From positions 1-64,000 of the forward strand of contig JAHALR010000014.1 of the NCBI GenBank assembly GCA_018362895.1: 64,000 nt of DNA, written 5' to 3'. This DNA comes from Clostridium sp. GTDB taxonomy: Bacteria > Cyanobacteriota > Vampirovibrionia > Gastranaerophilales > Gastranaerophilaceae. Position 1 is the stretch's first letter, and every line of letters starts with the position of its first letter. A model generated the notes under the pieces. The model was not told the origin of the DNA. It saw only the letters and a program-made list of their open reading frames with translations, and ran no database searches. Made by a program: the position numbers and the translations under genes. Below, one piece after another: positions 59,479 through 64,000 of this stretch.

Positions 59479-60840
59479 TTAGTGCTCTGCATGTCTAAAA
59501 GATGTTAAATAATTCTCTTTTTTATCTTTTGTAGCCTTTATAACCGCTTGATATCTTTTATTATCTTTTTTAATGAGCAAAATACAGTTATTTCTTGTTT
59601 TATCAAGTTTTATTTCATCCGGATTTTTAATTATTTCACTTAACTTTTGGTAATCATAAAAATTAATCTCAGGATGATGTAAACGGTTTTTTATCATACT
59701 GTCCAGCGAGAGTTTAACCTCTGAAACATCTGTATTCAACAATTTCTTTTGTTGCGGTGATAAAGTGCCGATTTTGTAAAAACTGTTTAATGTGTTTTTA
59801 TCATAAATATTGCGGGCATATTGTAAAGGTTTATCAGTGTTTCTTGCAGCATCTGCAAGCCCGTACGCCTTGCGGTTAAACTTCTCAAAGTCTTTAAACT
59901 CTGTAAGAACTTTTACGGGTTCTTTTATGTCATCATCATCTAATAAAAGTTGCGTTGTTGAACGGCAATTCGGGTGCATCGGCGGTGCATTTACACCGAT
60001 TTGCATTTCAGAAACTTTAAATAATTTGCCGTCAAGTTCTCTGCATATATCAGACGTACGGCTGTCTAAAAACGCATCATACTTGTAATATTCAAGTCCC
60101 AGTTCCTCCGCTGCTTCCATATATGCAGACTTATTTATATCTCCCTGAATAAATGCCGATTCTGTACGAATTAATCGGAATGCATTGTTAAAGCTTGTCC
60201 CCATTTCTTTTTTTAGCATTCCCGCCATTTTCCGGTATCCTGTACCTTGCACAAGTCCTTTTTCAAGAGTCTGTTTAAGCTTTTCCCCGAGTTTTTCTCT
60301 GTCTGCCCAGAGTCTTTCACTCCAATTTTTGCCGCTCCAATCCTGCATAATGAGTGCATTTAACTGTTTTGAATTTATTGCACCGATATTTAAACCTATT
60401 GTCTCTTTCATCATCTTTTTTGTTGCTTCATGCGAAACTTTGGCAACATCTGTCAGGGAGCCTTTTATTGCGGTTTCCTGATACTTTGTAACCTCTGCAA
60501 GTCTGATTTGTAAGTCTGTTTCAAGCTGTCTCAAGCGGTCAATTCTGTATTTCGGGATATCCTGACGAGCCTGTTTTTGAAGTATTTTATCTTCCGGATA
60601 TTTTTTTGCTTTGGATTTAAGATTTTTTTTGTACTTTTCAAATTCTTTAAAGCTTAAATTTTCGGCGGGGTTTTCGCCGTATTTGTCATGAAAATTTTTA
60701 ATCTGCTTTTGAACATCGTCAAGATTGGTTTTGAGGATTCTTTTAAGCTCATTAATGCCGTTTTCGCCAACATCAATGGCTTTGAGCTTGTTTTGTCTTG
60801 CTCTTTCTTCCCAGTATGCATTACTCTTCTTCTTCGGCAT
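59479..60840 (-). CDS. MuF minor head protein with C-terminal nuclease-toxin-like domain
   Basis: A 453-residue protein. The N-terminal 300 residues are the SPP1 gp7/MuF head protein: coiled start, MLKKEMGTSFNNAFRLIRTE and the signature DSRTSDICRELDGKLF..NAPPMHPNCRS. A distinct C-terminal domain (about 370-453) reads RLHHPEINFYDYQKLSEIIK, NPDEIKLDKTRNNCILLIKK and KATKDKKENYLTSFRHAEH, resembling the phage Barnase-EndoU-ColicinE5/RelE-like nuclease group (PBECR) often fused to MuF. It could be packaged and injected with phage DNA. Overlaps the portal gene by 20 nt. Confidence 0.82.
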   Translation of the reverse strand: MPKKKSNAYWEERARQNKLKAIDVGENGINELKRILKTNLDDVQKQIKNFHDKYGENPAENLSFKEFEKYKKNLKSKAKKYPEDKILQKQARQDIPKYRIDRLRQLETDLQIRLAEVTKYQETAIKGSLTDVAKVSHEATKKMMKETIGLNIGAINSKQLNALIMQDWSGKNWSERLWADREKLGEKLKQTLEKGLVQGTGYRKMAGMLKKEMGTSFNNAFRLIRTESAFIQGDINKSAYMEAAEELGLEYYKYDAFLDSRTSDICRELDGKLFKVSEMQIGVNAPPMHPNCRSTTQLLLDDDDIKEPVKVLTEFKDFEKFNRKAYGLADAARNTDKPLQYARNIYDKNTLNSFYKIGTLSPQQKKLLNTDVSEVKLSLDSMIKNRLHHPEINFYDYQKLSEIIKNPDEIKLDKTRNNCILLIKKDNKRYQAVIKATKDKKENYLTSFRHAEH

Positions 60841-62185
60841 TGTCTGCCTCGTTCAGATTATTGTTATTGTTGAATCCGTAATTATCCAGCTCCTGTGCTT
60901 TTTCCTTCTGTATTTGTTTAATTTCTTCGTCCACATTTTCAACCACCGAAATATTCGAAAGAAGCGTACGCAAAGACACAATTCCTGAAAGGTTTTTGGC
61001 TATATCGTAATCCTGTGCCATATTTTCAGGCAGATTTTTATAAAAGTTGATTTTTATATCATTAACAAGTTCAATATTGCTTTTAAGCCTGTATTGTAAA
61101 AGATGAAGAAGAATTTTTAATCTTTGATAAAGTGTCTTTCGAAACTTCTTCTCTTTTGCACTGCGCAGCTGATCTATACCCCACATTTTAAATTCCATTG
61201 CAACACCTGACAGATTCCCTGCAAACTGATCGTCTGACAGATCAGGAACAAGAGAAATTTGAAAGATAAAATCCAGAAGTTTTTCAATATGCTGTTTCGT
61301 TGCCTCCGGGTTAAGGTCTTTTATGACCCATTTCATATCAGCACCTACGGGCAGGTTTGCTGTGCGGTATTTGTTTATGTTTTCAATGGTTTCGTCGCTC
61401 AATGTACCGCCTGATGCGGCAAGAATTGCATTTGCAACAGACTGTAAATCATCAGTATTGTTGGACAAAGCCAGAGAAAGACTGTCCAGAAGAGCAGTAA
61501 TCGAAAAATAATCCCCGTACCCATCGTCATTGTTGAGTGTTTGCAAAATCGGAATATAACCCATATTGTGAGGTTCTACACTTGCAAGCTGCAAAGTATA
61601 ACCATACCCGTCAAAGGTATACAGGTTCTCTTTGTCGTAAACATAAGCTGTATTTTTGAGTTGTCTGTTTTTACGGTAAGTGTAATAATAAACTGCACAC
61701 AAAGGCTCTCTCAAGACCGTATTATCCGTAACATAAAATGTACGTTTCGGGTCTATACGCTTAAATACAATGCGTTCTTCAAGAGGTGCCGTGCCTTCTT
61801 TTACGACAATAAGCTGATAGCCGATGCCAAAAACAGACATGTCTCCTGCAATCTGATAATCAATCTCATCATCATGGCAGTTTTTGTTTATATCCTTGAT
61901 TTTGTCTAAAATTGTGCCGGTATTATCATTCTTAGCTTCGTATGTAACAGGCTTTCCTATAAAATAACCTGTTGCAACGTCTGTAATATACTTTGCCATA
62001 TTAACATTTATGGAATAATTAGGACGACCGTTTACCGCACCTTGCTTATCAATTTTGTTTTTACCGTCATAGTATTCTTCAAGTCTTATTCTTTCGGGTA
62101 AAATCCTGTTTGTAAACTCCAGGAGCCATTTTGACAGGTTTAAGCTGTTTATTTCATTGTTATCCGCTTCTATTTGATAAATCAT
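60821..62185 (-). CDS. Portal protein, SPP1 gp6-like
   Basis: A 454-residue portal forming the ring through which DNA enters the head. Blocks: YYDGKNKIDKQGAVNGRPNY, YITDVATGYFIGKPVTYEAK, FKRIDPKRTFYVTDNTVLRE, the central NNTDDLQSVANAILAASGGT and SLVPDLSDDQFAGNLSGVAM. The acidic C-terminus (DNAEEEE) is typical. AAGGAG precedes the ATG. It follows promoter copy 6. Confidence 0.92.
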   Translation of the reverse strand: MIYQIEADNNEINSLNLSKWLLEFTNRILPERIRLEEYYDGKNKIDKQGAVNGRPNYSINVNMAKYITDVATGYFIGKPVTYEAKNDNTGTILDKIKDINKNCHDDEIDYQIAGDMSVFGIGYQLIVVKEGTAPLEERIVFKRIDPKRTFYVTDNTVLREPLCAVYYYTYRKNRQLKNTAYVYDKENLYTFDGYGYTLQLASVEPHNMGYIPILQTLNNDDGYGDYFSITALLDSLSLALSNNTDDLQSVANAILAASGGTLSDETIENINKYRTANLPVGADMKWVIKDLNPEATKQHIEKLLDFIFQISLVPDLSDDQFAGNLSGVAMEFKMWGIDQLRSAKEKKFRKTLYQRLKILLHLLQYRLKSNIELVNDIKINFYKNLPENMAQDYDIAKNLSGIVSLRTLLSNISVVENVDEEIKQIQKEKAQELDNYGFNNNNNLNEADNAEEEE

Positions 62186-62199
62186 TAATTGAATCTCCT

Positions 62200-62230
62200 T
62201 AATTCAATCATAAGAGTTTGTCAAACGGGC
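62200..62230 (-). promoter_or_regulatory. Late promoter copy 6, upstream of portal
   Basis: Box GCCCGTTTG at 62222-62230, 9 nt, -10 TATGAT at 62207-62212, start near 62200, short leader with AAGGAG. Confidence 0.62.
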
Positions 62231-62314
62231 GGATTCCGGCTAGGCTGGAGCGAAGCGGAACGCCGTCTTGTGAGTCAGAACCACGCTTCTGACGAACTGC
62301 CGGTAATCCAAGAC
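62229..62314 (+). repeat. Folded repeat element, copy B (TerL-portal spacer)
   Basis: It aligns with copy A at 6736-6816. Stems: GGATTCCGGC/GCCGGTAATCC, GGC..GCC and GTCAGAA/TTCTGAC. The similarity is on the plus strand, antisense to the late operon. GCGGATTC recurs just after the element at 62315. Confidence 0.65.
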
Positions 62315-62320
62315 GCGGAT

Positions 62321-63484
62321 TCACACCCTTAATCCCTTGATTGCAGTGATTGTATTACATCCAATAATATCGTTTAGGGCATATCTTATAGCATCAATTG
62401 CATGGTTAAAAGCATCAACGGGCTGCGGCAGATAATCCCCGTTTTTGTCCTGCTTCCATTCATAGTTCCTGAACTCTGAAAGCGTATTAGGGCAGGACGG
62501 ATGTATTACAACCTTCTTGTAGCTTTGTATATGTTTAATGCCTGATTCAATGCTTCCGGGTCCTTTTTTTACTTCAACAGCGTTAACTCCTTGGCTTTGA
62601 AAATCTGCAACAGACTTTGGCTCTGCAGAATCGCAATAAACATAATCTGTGCCTGTAAGTTCTTTAACAAGCGGTGCAGAATCTTTATTTAACAACCTTT
62701 TTTGATAAATCTCATCACAAATATACAAAATATCATTTTCAACAGCACAGCGGATACAAGCGAAAGGATCATTTGAAAAACCCCAGTCAATGCCGTTGTA
62801 ATATCTTGAAAATCGGTTCTTATCAAACTCCTCAACTTCAAAATTATCAAATACAAGCCCCTCTGCTATACCTAACTCTCCAAGCCCGTAGACCCGCCAA
62901 AAATTGTTATTACCTTTTTTAGACTCAATCATATCAATGATTGTCTGTTCCAAAAAAGGATTATCTTTGTAGGTTGATTTTATAAGTATAGATTTTTCCG
63001 GTTCCTCTTTTAAAAGTTTCGTATGTACCCAGAACTCATTAGTCGGATTGTAGTCAATAAAAACGCTTTCACGTGTTCTGACCATTAACTGTTCAACAAT
63101 GTTATAGTTAAGGTGGTTTGCTTCATTCATATACAAAATATCACGCCTGCCACCATGGGCTTTTCCCAATTTGTCAAAAGCTAAAAAGTTAATCTTCCCT
63201 GCACCTGCCCTGAACTGGCGGTCTGTTTCTCTGTAATGCTTTGAAAAATCAATGCCGAACTGATTGCAAACCGCAGGCATGTCATTTAATACACCTGATT
63301 TTAGATGAGGAACTGATAAGCCTACAATGTCAATCTGTCTGTCATGTTTAAGACAAATTCCGGTTAAAAGCTGCAATGTAGAGAAGGTTTTTGTGCTCGA
63401 AGTCCCTCCCTGATTGATTATATATCTTGCCCCGGATTTATATGCAGCATAGTTTCTATCAAAGACATTTGAGCATTGGAGCAT
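62321..63484 (-). CDS. terL: Terminase large subunit
   Basis: A 387-residue packaging motor of the PBSX/XtmB type. The Walker A is atypical: IINQGGTSSTKTFSTLQLLT. Walker B and catalytic Glu: RRDILYMNEANHLNYN. Nuclease acidic residues: NGIDWGFSNDPFACIRC, DYVYCDSAEPKSVADFQSQG and FNHAIDAIRYALND. This family often packages by headful cutting. TAGAGGAG precedes the ATG, which overlaps the small terminase stop. Confidence 0.92.
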   Translation of the reverse strand: MLQCSNVFDRNYAAYKSGARYIINQGGTSSTKTFSTLQLLTGICLKHDRQIDIVGLSVPHLKSGVLNDMPAVCNQFGIDFSKHYRETDRQFRAGAGKINFLAFDKLGKAHGGRRDILYMNEANHLNYNIVEQLMVRTRESVFIDYNPTNEFWVHTKLLKEEPEKSILIKSTYKDNPFLEQTIIDMIESKKGNNNFWRVYGLGELGIAEGLVFDNFEVEEFDKNRFSRYYNGIDWGFSNDPFACIRCAVENDILYICDEIYQKRLLNKDSAPLVKELTGTDYVYCDSAEPKSVADFQSQGVNAVEVKKGPGSIESGIKHIQSYKKVVIHPSCPNTLSEFRNYEWKQDKNGDYLPQPVDAFNHAIDAIRYALNDIIGCNTITAIKGLRV

Positions 63485-63810
63485 TATAACTCCTCTAGCA
63501 TCTCTTTATGCTTTTTATCGGCAACGACAATGTTAATGCCGGCAGTCTCGTTTATGCCCAGAGCAACAGCCTTCCTTTGCGGATAAACGTATTTCATAAG
63601 CTCTTTGTAAACTGCAACTTTTAGCTCGTCTTTTTCTGTTGTTCTTGCAATTGCAAGCAGTTCTCCCACAATATCAACACCCTTAAGCCTTTCGAATATC
63701 TCGGCTGTTTTCTTATTAGGTGTACCTTTCTTACGCCCTGAGTTAGCAGGTTTTGTCTGTCCTTTCTTAAATTGTCCGCTATTTTTTATTACTTTAGCGG
63801 TATTCTGCAT
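63484..63810 (-). CDS. terS: Terminase small subunit-like protein
   Basis: A 108-residue DNA-binding protein directly upstream of TerL. The basic N-terminus (GQFKKGQTKPANSGRKKGTP) reads like an AT-hook/DNA-binding tail, and the helical body includes LLAIARTTEKDELKVAVYKE. It would recognise the packaging site. GGCGGTGAG before the ATG. Identification rests on position and composition. Confidence 0.78.
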   Translation of the reverse strand: MQNTAKVIKNSGQFKKGQTKPANSGRKKGTPNKKTAEIFERLKGVDIVGELLAIARTTEKDELKVAVYKELMKYVYPQRKAVALGINETAGINIVVADKKHKEMLEEL

Positions 63811-63992
63811 AATCTCACCGCCTTTTTGAGTTTATATCCTTGCTTCAATAGTCTTAACAGCTTTATGTGTATTCTAAGCCTTTCTCCAACGGGCAGACTC
63901 TGTGTCCCGTTTATTTCAGCCTGATAATCAAAAGTGTACCCCCCGTATTCTGTTTCAAAATGAATAACAAGCCCGTCTTTGAAAAGTCTCAT
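63789..63992 (-). CDS. Small phage protein at the window edge
   Basis: A 67-residue protein beginning MRLFKDGLVIHFETEYGGYT and ending in a basic stretch (KKAVRLCRIPLK). It overlaps TerS by 22 nt, so it belongs to the same operon. No family recognised; the upstream sequence is only 8 nt, so the start cannot be checked fully. Confidence 0.55.
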   Translation of the reverse strand: MRLFKDGLVIHFETEYGGYTFDYQAEINGTQSLPVGERLRIHIKLLRLLKQGYKLKKAVRLCRIPLK

Positions 63993-64000
63993 ATCCCCAA

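Overview
The window is AT-rich bacterial DNA in two parts: a compact housekeeping chromosome segment (about 1-41.2 kb) and the late half of a PBSX-like contractile-tail prophage (about 41.5-64 kb, running off the right edge). The host is probably a gut member of the non-photosynthetic cyanobacterial sister group (Vampirovibrionia/'Melainabacteria', Gastranaerophilales type). This is inferred from a RpaB-like OmpR response regulator very close to the cyanobacterial type, low GC, an outer-membrane barrel protein, SPOR/SpoIID envelope proteins and a GT35 glucan phosphorylase. No rRNA is present to confirm it.

Host segment. 0.3-6.1 kb: tmk, serS, a secreted protein, a HEAT-repeat protein, queC with a DUF366 gene, and a SPOR protein. 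6.1-7.4 kb: rpsL-rpsG with a long structured leader and a folded intercistronic element. 7.7-15.2 kb: M15 peptidase, outer-membrane barrel, hisS, a PerM/AI-2E permease, a radical SAM protein and a fused class-I fumarase, which appears to be transcribed without a leader. 15.2-21.6 kb: rpaB-like regulator, thrS, tsaD, pyrF and ald. 21.6-26.5 kb: a large helicase-nuclease, HU and a SpoIID-like protein. 26.6-35.4 kb: glyS, a PDZ protein, glucan phosphorylase, a HisA-HisI-HisE fusion, yqeK-nadD, a uridine-kinase-like protein and panD. 35.5-41.2 kb: uvrA and a three-gene glycosyltransferase operon. Its last gene contains 16 copies of a tetranucleotide repeat and should be phase-variable.

Prophage. 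The left boundary is the 3' half of a tRNA-Lys(UUU) gene (41480-41526), which fits an attachment site. Late genes are read on the minus strand from the right edge: small terminase, large terminase, portal, MuF minor head protein with a probable C-terminal nuclease toxin, scaffold, major capsid, connectors, tail terminator, sheath, tube, chaperone, tape measure, LysM protein, hub, baseplate (XkdP-U order), fibre, then amidase and lysis/accessory genes. No integrase, repressor or replication genes are in view. Accessory inserts interrupt the late operon: a HigBA toxin-antitoxin pair on the opposite strand, a zinc-ribbon membrane peptide with a type I restriction HsdR-N-like protein, and a 24-residue membrane peptide whose ribosome-binding site can be sequestered.

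The most notable signals were found by reading DNA rather than proteins. (1) A phage promoter family, box GCCCGATTT, 9 nt, a -10 hexamer, then 6 nt to the start point, occurs seven times through the late operon. At three of these the start point is the ATG itself, so the mRNAs should be leaderless; the host fumarase gene and higB show the same -10/N6/ATG geometry. (2) A classical A-AAA-AAG slippery site in the tail-assembly chaperone gives a 50-residue -1 extension. (3) A 16-bp tandem duplication splits a probable fibre-assembly gene. (4) A folded repeat with compensatory base changes occurs both between rpsL and rpsG and inside the prophage.
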